Below, piece by piece: positions 10,790 to 22,750 of a stretch of DNA of 64,000 nt. Origin of the DNA: Inia geoffrensis (taxonomy: Eukaryota > Chordata > Mammalia > Artiodactyla > Iniidae); NCBI GenBank assembly GCA_036417435.1, contig CM070910.1, positions 80,522,784-80,586,783 on the forward strand, read 5' to 3'. The notes beneath the pieces are model-generated. The model was not told where the DNA came from. It saw only the letters and a program-made list of their open reading frames with translations, and did not search any database. Position 1 is the first letter of the stretch; each line of letters opens with the position of its first letter. The position numbers were made by a program, and so were the translations under genes.

Positions 10790-13700
10790 GTACAGTTTAG
10801 GGTACAACAATGCTTAAGGGTTAGCGTACGTGTGAGGGCACGAGTTAGTGTTGGTGTACTGGTTAAGATTAAGGCACGGGTGAGGGTAAGGCTTCGGTTT
10901 AGGGCCAGGGTTAGTATTCTGGTTAGGGTTAGTGTTAGGGAATGGATAGGGATTAGGGTAATATTTAGGATACGACAACGCTTTGGCGTTAACGTACGTG
11001 TGAGGGCACGAGTTAGGGTTGGTGTACTGGTTAAGATTAGGGCACGGGTGAGGTTAAGGCTTTTAGTGAGGGTCAGTGTTAGGATTTGTGTTAGGGTTAG
11101 GGTTAGCGAATGGTGAGGGATTAAGGTACTGTTTATGGTATGACAGCGATCAAGGGTTAGCGGACGTGTGAGGGCACGAGTTAGTGTTGGTGTACTGGTT
11201 AAGATTAGGGCATGGGTGAGGGTATGGCTTCGGGTGAGGGTGAGGGTTAGGATTCGGGTTAGGGTTAGGGTTAGGAAATGGGGAGGGATTAGGGTACAAT
11301 TTAGGGTACAACAACGCTTAAGGGTTAGCGTACGTGTGAGGGCACGAGTTAGTGTTGGTGTACTGGTTAAGAATAGGGCATGGGTGAGGGTAAGGTTTCG
11401 GGTTAGGGACAGTTTTAGGGATCCGGTTAGGGTTAGAATTAGGCAATGGGGAGGGATTAGGGTACAGGTTAGGGTATGGCAACGGTTTATGTTGCGAATA
11501 CGTTGGAGGGCATGGTTTAGTGTTGATGTACTGGTTAAAATTAGGACACGGGTGAGGGTAATGCTTCGTGTGAGGGTCAGGTGTAGGATTAGGGTTAGGG
11601 TTAGTGATAGGGAATGGGGAGGGATTCGGGTACGCTTTATGGTATGGCTGCAGTTTAGGGTTAGCGTATGTGTGAGGGCACGGTTTAGTGTTGGTGTACT
11701 GGTTAAGATTAGGTCACTGGTGAGTGTAAGGCTTCGGGTGAGGGTCAGGGTTAGGATTCGGGTTAGGGTTAGTATTAGGGAATGGTGAGGGATTAGGGTA
11801 CAATTTAGTGTAAGACAACACTTAAGGGTTAGCGTACGTGTGAGGGCACGAGTTAGTGTTGGTGTACTGGTTAAGATTAGGTCACGGGTGAGAATAAGGC
11901 TTCGGGTGATGGTCAGGTTTGGGTTTGGGTTAGGGTTAGGGTTAGGGATTGGGGAGGGATTAGGGTAGAGTTTAGGGTATGACAACGCTTAAGTGTTAGT
12001 GTGCGTGTGAGGGCACGAGTCAGTGTTGGTGTACTGGTTAAGTTTAGGGCCCTGGTGAGGGTAAGGTTTCGGGTGAGTGTCAGGTTTACGGTTAGGGTTA
12101 GAGTTAGAGTTAGGGAATGGGAGGGATTAGGGTACAGGTTAGGGTACGACAACACTTAAGGATTAGAGTACATGTGAGTGCACATGTTTGTGTTGGTGTA
12201 CTGGTTAAGATTAGGGCACGGGAGAGGGTAAGGTTTCGGGTGAGGGTCAGGGTTAGGATTCGTGTTAGAGTTAGGGTTAGGGAATGGGGAGGGATTGGGG
12301 TACAGGTTAAGGTACGGCATCTGTTTAGGGTTAGCCTACTTTGGAGGGCAGGGGTTAGTGTAGATGTCCTGGTTAAAATTAGAACACGGGTGACGGTAAA
12401 GTTTTGGCCGAGTGTCAGGGTTAGGGTTCGGGTTAGGGATAGGATTACGGAATGGAGAGCGATTAGGGTACAGGTTAGAGTACGACAATGCTTAAGTGTT
12501 AGCATACGTGTGAGGGCACCGTTTAGTGTTGCTGTATCGGTTAATATTAGGTGATGGGTGAGGGTAAGGCTTCGGGTGAGGGTCAAGTTTAGGATTAGGG
12601 TTAGGGTTAGAGTTAGGGAATGGGGAGGGATTAGGGTACACGTTAATGTACGGCAACGGTTTAGGGTTAGCCTACGTTGGAGGGCATGGTTTATTGTTTA
12701 TGTACTGGATAAATTAGGACATGGGTGAGGATAATGCATCGGGTGAGTTTTAGGGTTAGGGTTCGGGTTAGGGTTAGGGTTAGGGAATGGAGAGGTATTA
12801 GGGTAGAGGTTAGGGTACGGCAGTTGTTTAGGGTTAGTGTATATGTGAGGGCACAGTTTAGTGTTGGCGTACTGGTTAAGATTAGGTCACAGGTGAGAGT
12901 AAGGCTTCAGATGAGGGTCAAGATTAGGATTCGGGTTACGGTTAGAGTTAGGGAATGGGGAGGGATTAGGGTACAGTTTAGGGTTCGACAAAGTTAAAGG
13001 GTTAGCGTACGTGTGAGGGCACGAGTTAGTGTTGGTGTACTGGTTAAGATTAGTGCATGGGTGAGGGTAAGGCTTCGGGTGAGAGAAAGGATTAGGGATC
13101 GGTTTAGGGTTAGTGTTAGTCAATGTGGAGGGTTTAGGGTACAGGTTAGGCTACGGCAATGGTTTAGGGTTAACCTACGTTGGAGGGAATGTGTTAGTGT
13201 TGATTAACTGCTTAAAATTAGGACATGGGTGAGGGTAAAACTTCGGGGGAGTGTTAGGGTTAGGGTTCGGTTTAGAGTTAGGGTTAGTGAATGGAGAGGG
13301 ATTAGCGTACAGGTTCGGGTATGGCTGCGGTTTAAGGTTAGCGTACGTGTGAGGGCACGGTTTAGTGTTGGTGTACTGCTTAAGAATAGGTCACAGGTGA
13401 GGGTAAGGCTTCAGGAGAGTGTCAGGGTTAATATTCGAGTTAGGGTTAGGGTTACCGATTGGGGATCGATTAGGGTACAGTTTAGTGCACGGCAACGCTT
13501 AAGGGTTAGCGTCCGTGTGAGGGCACGAGTTAGTGTTGGTGTACTGGTTAAGTTTAGGGCATTGATGAGGGTAAGGCTTCGGGTTAGGGACACTTTTAGG
13601 GATCGGGTTAGGGTTAAGGTTAGGCAATGGGGAGGGAATAGGGTACAGGTTAGGGTACAGCAACAGCTTAGGGTTAGCCTACGTTGGAAGGCATGGTTTA

Positions 13701-13978
13701 GTGTTGATATACTGGTTAAAATTAGGACACGGGTGAGGGTAAAGCTTCGGGTCAGGGTCAGTGTTTGGTTTAGGTTTAGGGTTAGTGTTAGGGAATGGGG
13801 AGTGATTAGGGTACAGTTAAGGGTATGACAATGCTTAAGGGTTAGAATATGTGTGAGGGCACAAGTTAGTGTTGGTGTACTGGTTAAGATTAGGGCACGG
13901 GTGATGGTAAGGCTCTGAGTGAGGGTCAGTGTTAGGATTTGTGTTAGGGTTAGGGTTAGTGAATGGTGAGGGATTAAG
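10790..13978 (+). repeat. 19-monomer HOR unit, copy 2 of an adjacent tandem pair
   Basis: Second copy of the 3,189 bp unit. Its end near 13,973 is seen as a switch from GATTAGGGTACAG (copy 1, about 10,785) to GATTAAGGTACTG. From about 13,363 it also matches the beginning of the window at offset 12,080. Differences from copy 1 are scattered single-base changes, many of them at CG sites. Confidence 0.75.
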
Positions 13979-14889
13979 GTACTGTTTAGGGTATGACAGC
14001 GATCAAGGGTTAGCGTACGTGTGAGGGCACGAGTTAGTGTTGGTGTACTGGTTAAGATTAGGGCACGAGTGAGGGTAAGGCTTCGGGTGAGGGTCAGGGT
14101 TAGGATTCGGGTTAGGGTTAAGGTTAGGGAATGGGGAGGGATTAGGGTACAGTTTAGCATATGACAACGCTTAACTGTTAGCGTACGTGTGAAAGCATGA
14201 GTTAGTTTTGGTGTACTGGCTAAGATTAGGGCACGGATGAGGGTAAGTCTTCGGGTGAGGGACAGGATTAGGGATCGGGTTAGGGTTATGGTTAGGAAAT
14301 GGGGAGGGATTAGGTTACAGGTTAGTGTATGGAAACGGTTTAGAGTTCGTGTATGTGTGAGGGCACAGGTTAGTATTGATATATTGATTAAGATTAGGGC
14401 ACGGGTGAATGTAAGGCTTCTGGGGAGTGTCAGGTTTAGGGTTAGGTTTAGGGTTAGTGAATGGAGAGGGATTAGGGTACAGGTTAGGGTACGGCTGCAG
14501 TTTACGGTTAACGTACGTGTGAGGCCACAGTTTCTTGTTAGTGTACTGGTTAAGATTAGGACACGGGTGAGGTTAAGGCCTTGGAAGAGAGTCATGTTTA
14601 GGGTTAGGGTTAGGGTTACGGAATCGGGAGGGATTAGTGTACAGGTTAGGGTACGGCAATAATTTAGTGTTAGAATATGTTGGAGGTCATGGGTTAGTGC
14701 TGATGTACAGGTTAAAATTAGTACACGGGTGAGGGTAAAGCTTTGGGTGAATGTCAGGTTTAGGGTTCGGGTTAGGGTTAGCATTAGGGAATTGATAGGG
14801 ATTAGGGTAGAGGTTATGGTACGGCTGTTGTTTAGGGTTAGCGTACCTGTGAGGGCATGGTTTCGTGTTGGCGTACTGGTTAAGATTAG

Positions 14890-17255
14890 GTCACGGGTGA
14901 GAGTAAGGCTTCGGGTGATGGTCAGGTTTAGGGTTTGGTTTAGGGTTAGGGTTAGGGATTGGGGAGGGATTAGTGTACAGTTTAGGGTATGACAACGCTT
15001 AAGTGTTAGTGTGCGTGTGAGGGCACGAGTCAGTGTTGGTGTACTGGTTAAGATTAGGGCCCGGGTGAGGGTAAGGCTTCAGGTGAGTGGTAGGTTTACG
15101 GTTAGGGTTAGAGTTAGAGTTAGGGAATGGGAGGGATTAGGGTACAGGTTAGGGTACGACAGCACTTAATGATTAGAGTACATGTGAGTGCACAAGTTAG
15201 TGTTGGTGTACTGGTTAAGATTAGGGCACGAGAGAGGGTAAGGTTTCGGGTGAGGGTCAGGGTTAGGATTCCTGTTAGAGTTAGGGTTAGGGAATGGGGA
15301 GGGATTGGGGTACAGGTTAAGGTACGGCAACGGTTTAGGGTTAGGCTACTTTTGAGGGCAGGGGTTAGTGTGGATGTCCTGGTTAAAATTAGAACACTGG
15401 TGAGGGTAAAGTTTTGGTCGAGTGTCAGGGTTAGGGTTCGGGTTAGGGTTAGGATTACGGAATGGAGAGCGATTAGGGTACAGGTTAGAGTACGACAATG
15501 CTTAAGTGTTAGCATACGTGTGAGGGCACCGTTTAGTGTTGCTGTATCGGTTAATATTAGGTGATGTGTGAGGGTAAGGCTTCGGGTGAGGGTCAAGTTT
15601 AGGATTAGGGTTAGGGTTAGAGTTAAGGAATGGGAAGGGATTAGGGTACAGGTTAATGTACGGCAACGGTATAGGGTTAGCCTACGTTGGAGGGCATGGT
15701 TTATTGTTTATGTACTGGATAAATTAGGACACGTGTGAGGGTAATGCATCGGGTGAGTTTTAGGGTTAGGGTTCGGATTAGGGTTAGGGTTAGGGAATGG
15801 AGAGGTATTAGGGTAGAGGTTAGGGTACGGCAGTTGTTTAGGGTTAGCGTATATGTGAGGGCACAGTTTAGTGTTGGCGTACTGGTTAAGATTAGGTCAC
15901 AGGTGAGGGTAAGGCTTCAGATGAGGGTCAAGATTAGGATTCGGGTTACGGTTAGAGTTAGGGAATGGGGAGGGATTAGGGTACAGTTTATGGTTCGACA
16001 AAGTTTAAGGGTTAACGTACGTGTGAGGGCACGAGTTAGTGTTGGTGTACTGGTTAGGATTAGTGCATGGGTGAGGGTAAGGCTTCGGGTGAGAGAAAGG
16101 ATTAGGGATCGGTTTAGGGTTAGTGTTAGGCAATGTGGAGGGTTTAGGGTACAGGTTAGGCTACGGCAATGGTTTAGGGTTAACCTACGTTGGAGGGAAT
16201 GTGTTAGTGTTGATTTACTGCTTAAAATTAGGACATGGGTGAGGGTAAAACTTCGGGGGAGTGTTAGGGTTAGGGTTCAGTTTAGAGTTAGGGTTAGTGA
16301 ATGGAGAGGGATTAGTGTACAGGTTAGGGTACGGCTGCGGTTTAGGGTTAGCGTACGTGTGAGGGCACGGTTTAGTGTTGGTGTACTGGTTAAAAATAGG
16401 TCACAGGTGAGGGTAAGGCTTCAGGAGAGGGTCAGGGTTAATATTCGGGTTAGGGTTAGGGTTACCGATTGGGGATCGATTAGGGTACAGTTTAGTGCAC
16501 GACAACGCTTAAGGGTTAGCGTCCGTGTGAGGGCACGAGTTAGTGTTGGTGTACTGGTTAAGTTTAGGGCATGGGTGAGGGTAAGGCTTCGGGTTAGGGA
16601 CACTTTAGGATCGGGTTAGGGTTAAGGTTAGGCAATGGGGAGGGATTAGGGTACAGGTTAGGGTACGGCAACAGCTTAGGGTTAGCCTACGTTGGAGGGC
16701 ATGGTTTAGTGTTGATATACTGGTTGAAATTAGGAGACGGGTGAGGGTAAAGCTTCGGGTCAAGGTCAGTGTTTGGTTTAGGTTTAGGGTTAGTGTTAGG
16801 GAATGGGGAGGGATTAGGGTACAGTTAAGGGTACGACAATGCTTAAGGGTTAGAATATGTGTGAGGGCACAAGTTAGTGTTGGTGTACTGGTTAAGATTA
16901 TGGCACGGGTGATGGTAAGGCTCTGAGTGAGGGTCAGTGTTAGGATTTGTGTTAGGGTTAGGGTTAGGGAATGGTGAGGGATTAAGGTACTGTTTAGAGT
17001 ATGACAGCGATCAAGGGTTAGCGTACGTGTGAGGGCATGAGTTAGTGTTGGTGTACTGGTTAAGATTAGGGCACGGGCGAGGGTAAGGCTTCGGGTGAGG
17101 GTCAGGGTTAGGATTCGGGTTAGGGTTAAGGTTAGGGAATGGGGAGGGATTAGGGTACAGTTTAGCATATGACAACGCTTAACTGTTTGCGTACGTGTGA
17201 AGGCATGAGTTAGTTTTGGTGTACTGGCTAAGATTAGGGCACGGGTGAGGGTAAG
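14890..17255 (+). repeat. Shortened HOR segment (matches 11,880-14,237 and 21,261-23,628)
   Basis: This 2.4 kb segment matches 11,880-14,237 (offset 3,010 bp, about 18 monomers) and 21,261-23,628 (offset 6,371 bp, about 38 monomers). It contains the TAATGCATC landmark at 15,742 and the GGCTCTGAGTG monomer near 16,917. Its left edge, near 14,890, is a direct join between two monomers that are far apart in the longer blocks, consistent with an internal deletion. A 2 bp loss near 16,605 (CACTTTAGGATC against CACTTTTAGGGATC in the sister copies) is one of the few indels here that is not a multiple of six. Confidence 0.7.
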
Positions 17256-20160
17256 GCTTCGGGTGAGGGTCACGGTTAGGATTCGGGTTGGGGTTAGGGT
17301 TAGGGAATGGTGAGGGATTAGGGTACAGTTTAGGGTTTGACAACGATTAAGGGTTAGCGTACGGTTGAGGGCACGAGTTAGTGTTGGTGTACTGGTTAAG
17401 ATTAGGGCACGGGTGAGGGTAAAGCTTCGGTTTAGGGCCAGGGTTAGGATTCTGGTTAGGGTTAGGGTTAGGGAATGGATAGGGATTAGGGTAATATTTA
17501 GGATACGACAACGCTTTGGCGTTAACGTACGTGTAAGGGCACGAGTTAGGGTTGGTGTACTGGTTAAGATTAGGGCACGGGTAAGGGTAAGGCTTTTAGT
17601 GAGGGTCAGTGTTAGGATTTGTGTTAGGGTTAGGGTTAGGGAATGGTGAGGGATTAATGTACTGTTTAGGGTATGACAGCGATCAAGGGTTAGCGGACGT
17701 GTGAGGGCACGAGTTAGTGTTGGTGTACTGGTTAAGATTAGGGCAAGGGTGAGGGTATGGCTTCGGGTGAGTGAGGGTTAGGATTCGGGTTAGGGTTATG
17801 GTTAGGAAATGGGGAGGGATTAGGTTACAGGTTAGTGTATGGAAACGGTTTAGAGTTCGTGTACGTGTGAGGGCACAGGTTAGTACTGATATATTGATTA
17901 AGATTAGGGCACGGTTGAATGTAAGGCTTCTGGGGAGTGTCAGGTTTAGGGTTAGGTTTAGGGTTAGTGAATGGAGAGGGATTAGGGTACAGGTTAGAGT
18001 ACGGCTGCAGTTTACGGTTAACGTACGTGTGAGGCCACAGTTTCTTGTTAGTGTACTGGTTAAGATTAGGACACGGGTGAGGTTAAGGCCTCGGAAGAGA
18101 GTCATGTTTAGGGTTAGGGTTAGGGTTACGGAATCGGGAGGGATTAGTGTACAGGTTAGGGTACGGCAACGATTTAGTGTTAGAATACGTTGGAGGTCAT
18201 GGGTTAATGTTGATGTACAGGTTAAAATTAGTACACGGTTGAGGGTAAAGCTTCGGGTGAATGTCAGGTTTAGGGTTCGGGTTAGGGTTAGCATTAGGGA
18301 ATTGATAGGGATTAGGGTAGAGGTTATGGTACGGCTGTTGTTTAGGGTTAGCGTACCTGTAAGGGCATGGTTTCGTGTTGGCGTACTGGTTAAGATTAGG
18401 TCACAGGTGAGGGTAAGGCTTCGGGTGACGGTCAGGATTAGGATTAGGGTTAGGGTTACAGTTAGGGAATGGGAGGGATTAGGCTAGAGTTTAGGGTACG
18501 ACAACGCTTAAGGGTTACCGTACGTGTGTGGGCACGAGTTAGTGTTGGTGTACTGGTTAATATTAGGGCAGGGGTGAGGTTAAGGCTTCGGGTGAGGGTC
18601 AGGGCTAGAATTCGGGTTGGGTTTAGCGTTAGGGAATGGGGAAGGATTAGGGTACAGTTTAGGGTACGACAGCGCTTAAGGGTTAATGTACGTGTGAGAG
18701 CACGTGTTAGGGTTGGTGTACTGTTTAAGATTAGGGCACGGATGATGGTAAGGGTTCGGGTGGGGGTCAGGGTTAGGATTCGTGTTAGGTTTAGGGTTAG
18801 GGAATGAGGAGGGATTAGGGTACAGGTTAGGTTATGACAACACTTAAGGGTTATGGTACGTGTGAGGGCACGAGTTACTGTTGGTGTACTGGTTTAGATT
18901 AGGGCACGGGTGAGTGTAAGGACTCTGAAGAGGGTCAGGTTTAGGCTTTGGTTTAGGTTTAGATTTAAGGAATGGGGAGTTATTAGGGTACATGTTAGGT
19001 TATGTCAACGGGTTAGGGTTAGCCTACGTTGGAGGGCATGTGTCAGTGTTGTTGTAGTGGTTAAAATTAGGACACGGGTGAGTGTAAATCCTCGGGTGAG
19101 TGTCAGGTTTAGGGTTAGTATTCGGGTTAGGGTCAGGGTTACGGAATGGGGAGGGATTAGGGTACAGTTTAGGGTACGACTACGCTTAAGGGTTAACGTA
19201 CGTGTGAGGTCACAAGTTAGTGTTGGTGTACTGGTTAAGATTAGGGCACGGGTGAGGGTAAGGCTTCGGGTGAAGATTAGGGTTAGGATTTTGGTTAGTT
19301 TTAGGGTTAGGAAATGAGAAGGGATTAGGGTACAGTTTAGGGTATGACAACACTTAAGCGTTAGTGTACGTGTGAGGGCACGAGTTAGTGTTGCTGTCCT
19401 GATTAAGATTAGGGCATGGGTGAGGGTAAGGCCATGGAAGAGGGTCAGGTTTAGGGTTTCGTTTAGGGTTAGGGTTAGGTAAAGGGGAGGGATTAGGGTA
19501 CAGATTAGGGTACGGCAACGGTTTAGGGTTAGCCTACGTTGGAGGGCATGGTTTAATGTTGATGCACTTGTTAAAATTAGGACACTGGTGAGGGTAAAGC
19601 TTCGAGTGAGTGTCAGGTTTAGGGTTCGGGTTCGGGTTAGGGTTAGGGAATGGGGAGGGATTACGGTACAGTTTATGGTACGACAACGCTTAAGGGTTAG
19701 CGTAAGTGTGAGGGCACCAGTTAGTGTTGGTGTACTGGTTAAGATTAGGGCACGGGTGAAGGTAAGGCTTCGGGTGAGAGAAAGGATTAGGGATCGGTTT
19801 AGGGTTAGGGTTAGGAATTGTGGAGGGTTTACGGTACAGGTTAGGCTACGGCAATGGTTTAGTGTTAGCCTACTTTGGAGGGCATGGGTTAGTGTTGATT
19901 TATTGCTTAAAATTAGGACATGGGTGAGGGTAAAATTTCGGGTGAGTGTTAGGGTTACGTTTCGGGTTAGGGTTAGGGTTAGGGAATGGAGAGAGATTAG
20001 CGTACAAGTAAGGGTACGGCTGCGGTTTAGGGTTAGCGTACGTGTGATGGCACGGTTTAGTGTTGGTGTGCTGGTTAAGATTAGGTCACGGGTGAAGGTA
20101 AGGCTTCGGTTGAGGGTCAGGGTTAGGATTCGGGTTGGGGTTAGTGTTAGGGAATGGTGA
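17250..20160 (+). repeat. 40-monomer-period HOR segment, copy 1 (offset 6,691 bp)
   Basis: This 2.9 kb stretch matches 23,940-26,850 at a constant offset of 6,691 bp. Agreement starts inside a monomer near 17,250 and ends near 20,160, where this copy has lost one monomer. A single-base deletion in the partner near 26,129 (CATGGAAAGGG against CATGGAAGAGGG here) shifts the offset to 6,690 bp. Confidence 0.7.
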
Positions 20161-22750
20161 GGGATTAGGGTAATATTTAGGATACGACATCGCTTTGGCA
20201 TTAACGTACGTGTGAGGGCACGAGTCAGGGTTGGTGTACTGGTTAAGATTAGGGCACGGGTGAGGGTAAGGCTTCGGTTTAGGGCCAGGGTTAGGATTCT
20301 GGTTAGGGTTAGGGTTAGGGAATGGATAGGGATTAGGGTAATATTTAGGATACGACAACGCTTTAGCGTTAACGTACGTGTGAGGGCACGAGTTAGGGTT
20401 GGTGTACTGGTTAAGATTAGGGCACGGGTGAGGGTAAGGCTTTTAGTGAGGGTCGGTGTTAGGATTTGTGTTAGGGTTAGGGTTAGCGAATGGTGAGGGA
20501 TTAAGGTACTGTTTAGGGTATGACAGCGATCAAGGGTTAGCGGACGTGTGAGGGCACGAATTAGTGTTTGTGTACTGGTTAAGATTAGGGCATGGGTGAG
20601 GGTATGGCTTCGGGTGAGGGTGAGGGTTAGGATTCGGGTTAGGGTTAAGGTTAGGAAATGGGGAGGGATTAGGGTACAGTTTAGGGTACAACAACGCTTA
20701 AGGGTTAGCGTATGTGTGAGGGCATGAGTTAGTGTTGGTGTACTGGTTAAGAATAGGGCTTGGGTGAGTGTAAGGCTTCGGGTTAGGGACAGTTTTAGGG
20801 ATCGGGTTAGGGTTAGAATTAGGCAATGGGGAGGGATTAGGGTACAGGTTAGGGTACGGCAATGGTTTAGGTTGCGAATACGTTGGAGGGCATGTTTTAG
20901 TGTTGATGTACTGGTTAAAATTAGGACACGCATGAGGGTAATGCTTCGTGTGAGGGTCAGGTTTAGGATTAGGGTTAGGGTTAGTGATAGGGAATGGGGA
21001 GGGATTCGGGTACGCTTTATGGTATAGCTGCAGTTTAGAGTTAGCGTATGTGTGAGGGCACGGTTTAGTGTTGGTGTACTGGTTATGATTAGGTCACTGG
21101 TGAGTGTAAGGCTTCGGGTGAGGGTCAGGGTTAGGATTCGGGTTAGGGTTAGTATTAGGGAATGGTGAGGGATTAGGGTACAATTTAGTGTAAGACAACA
21201 CTTAAGGGTTAGCGTACGTGTGAGGGCATGAGTTAGTGTTGGTGTACTGGTTAAGATTAGGTCACGGGTGAGAGTAAGGCTTCGGGTGATGGTCAGGTTT
21301 AGGGTTTGGGTTAGGGTTAGGGTTAGGGATTGGGGAGGGATTAAGGTACAGTTTAGGGTATGACAACGCTTAAGTGTTAGTGTGCGTGTGAGGGCACGAG
21401 TCAGTGTTGGTGTACTGGTTAAGATTAGGGCCCGGGTGAGGGTAAGGCTTCGGGTGAGTGGTAGGTTTACGGTTAGGGTTAGAGTTAGAGTTAGGGAATG
21501 GGAGGGATTAGGGTACAGGTTAGGGTACGACAACACTTAAGGATTAGAGTACATGTGAGTGCACAAGTTAGTGTTGGTGTACTGGTTAAGATTAGGGCAC
21601 GGGAGAGGGTAAGGTTTCGGGTCAGGGTCAGGGTTAGGATTCGTGTTAGAGTTAGGGTTAGGGAATGGGGAGGGATTGGGGTACAGGTTAAGGTACGGCA
21701 ACGGTTTAGGGTTAGGCTACTTTGGAGGGCAGGGGTTAGTGTGGATGTCCTGGTTAAAATTAGAACACTGGTGAGGGTAAAGTTTTGGTCGAGTGTCAGG
21801 GTTAGGGTTCGGGTTAGGGTTAGGATTACGGAATGGAGAGCGATTAGGGTACAGGTTAGAGTACGACAATGCTTAAGTGTTAGCATACGTGTGAGGGCAC
21901 CGTTTAGTGTTGCTGTATCGGTTAATATTAGGTGATGTGTGAGGGTAAGGCTTCGGGTGAGGGTCAAGTTTAGGATTAGGGTTAGGGTTAGAGTTAGGGA
22001 ATGGGGAGGGATTAGGGTACAGGTTAATGTACGGCAACGGTTTAGGGTTAGCCTACGTTGGAGGGCATGGTTTATTGTTTATGTACTGGATAAATTAGGA
22101 CACGTGTGAGGGTAATGCATCAGGTGAGTTTTAGGGTTAGGGTTCGGGTTAGGGTTAGGGTTAGGGAATGGAGAGGTATTAGGGTAGAGGTTAGGGTACG
22201 GCAGTTGTTTAGGTTTAGCGTATATGTGAGGGCACAGTTTAGTGTTGGTGTACTGGTTAAGATTAGGTCACAGGTGAGGGTAAGGCTTCAGATGAGGGTC
22301 AAGATTAGGATTCGGGTTACGGTTAGAGTTAGGGAATGGGGAGGGATTAGGGTACAGTTTAGGGTTCGACAAAGTTTAAGGGTTAGCGTACGTGTGAGGG
22401 CACGAGTTAGTGTTGGTGTACTGGTTAAGATTAGTGCATGGGTGAGGGTAAGGCTTCGGGTGAGAGAAAGGATTAGGGATCGGTTTAGGGTTAGTGTTAG
22501 GCAATGTGGAGGGTTTAGGGTACAGGTTAGGCTACGGCAATGGTTTAGGGTTAACCTACGTTGGAGGGAATGTGTTAGTGTTGATTTACTGCTTAAAATT
22601 AGGACATGGGTGAGGGTAAAACTTCGGGGGAGTGTTAGGGTTAGGGTTCAGTTTAGAGTTAGGGTTAGTGAATGGAGAGGGATTAGCGTACAGGTTAGGG
22701 TACGGCTGCGGTTTAGGGTTAGCGTACGTGTGAGGGTACGGTTTAGTGTT
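17795..22750 (+). repeat. Long HOR block, copy II
   Basis: Second copy of the long block, matching 2,205-7,330 and, in its first part, 24,486-26,850. The order of diagnostic monomers is the same as in copy I, but one monomer is missing near 20,165. There the sequence passes from the GGAATGGTGAGGG end directly to GTAATATTTAGGATACGACATCG, where copies I and III have an extra 168 bp unit. The TAATGCATC landmark is at 22,113. Confidence 0.75.

Noticed and set aside
19005..21536. 843-codon open frame on the minus strand (Leu-Thr rich), and similar long frames on both strands
   Set aside because: Composition is what CTAACC, AACCCT and GTTAGG repeats spell in the open frames. The monomer is a multiple of three, so stops are rare. 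Frames overlap on both strands, have no domain, and end at random point changes.
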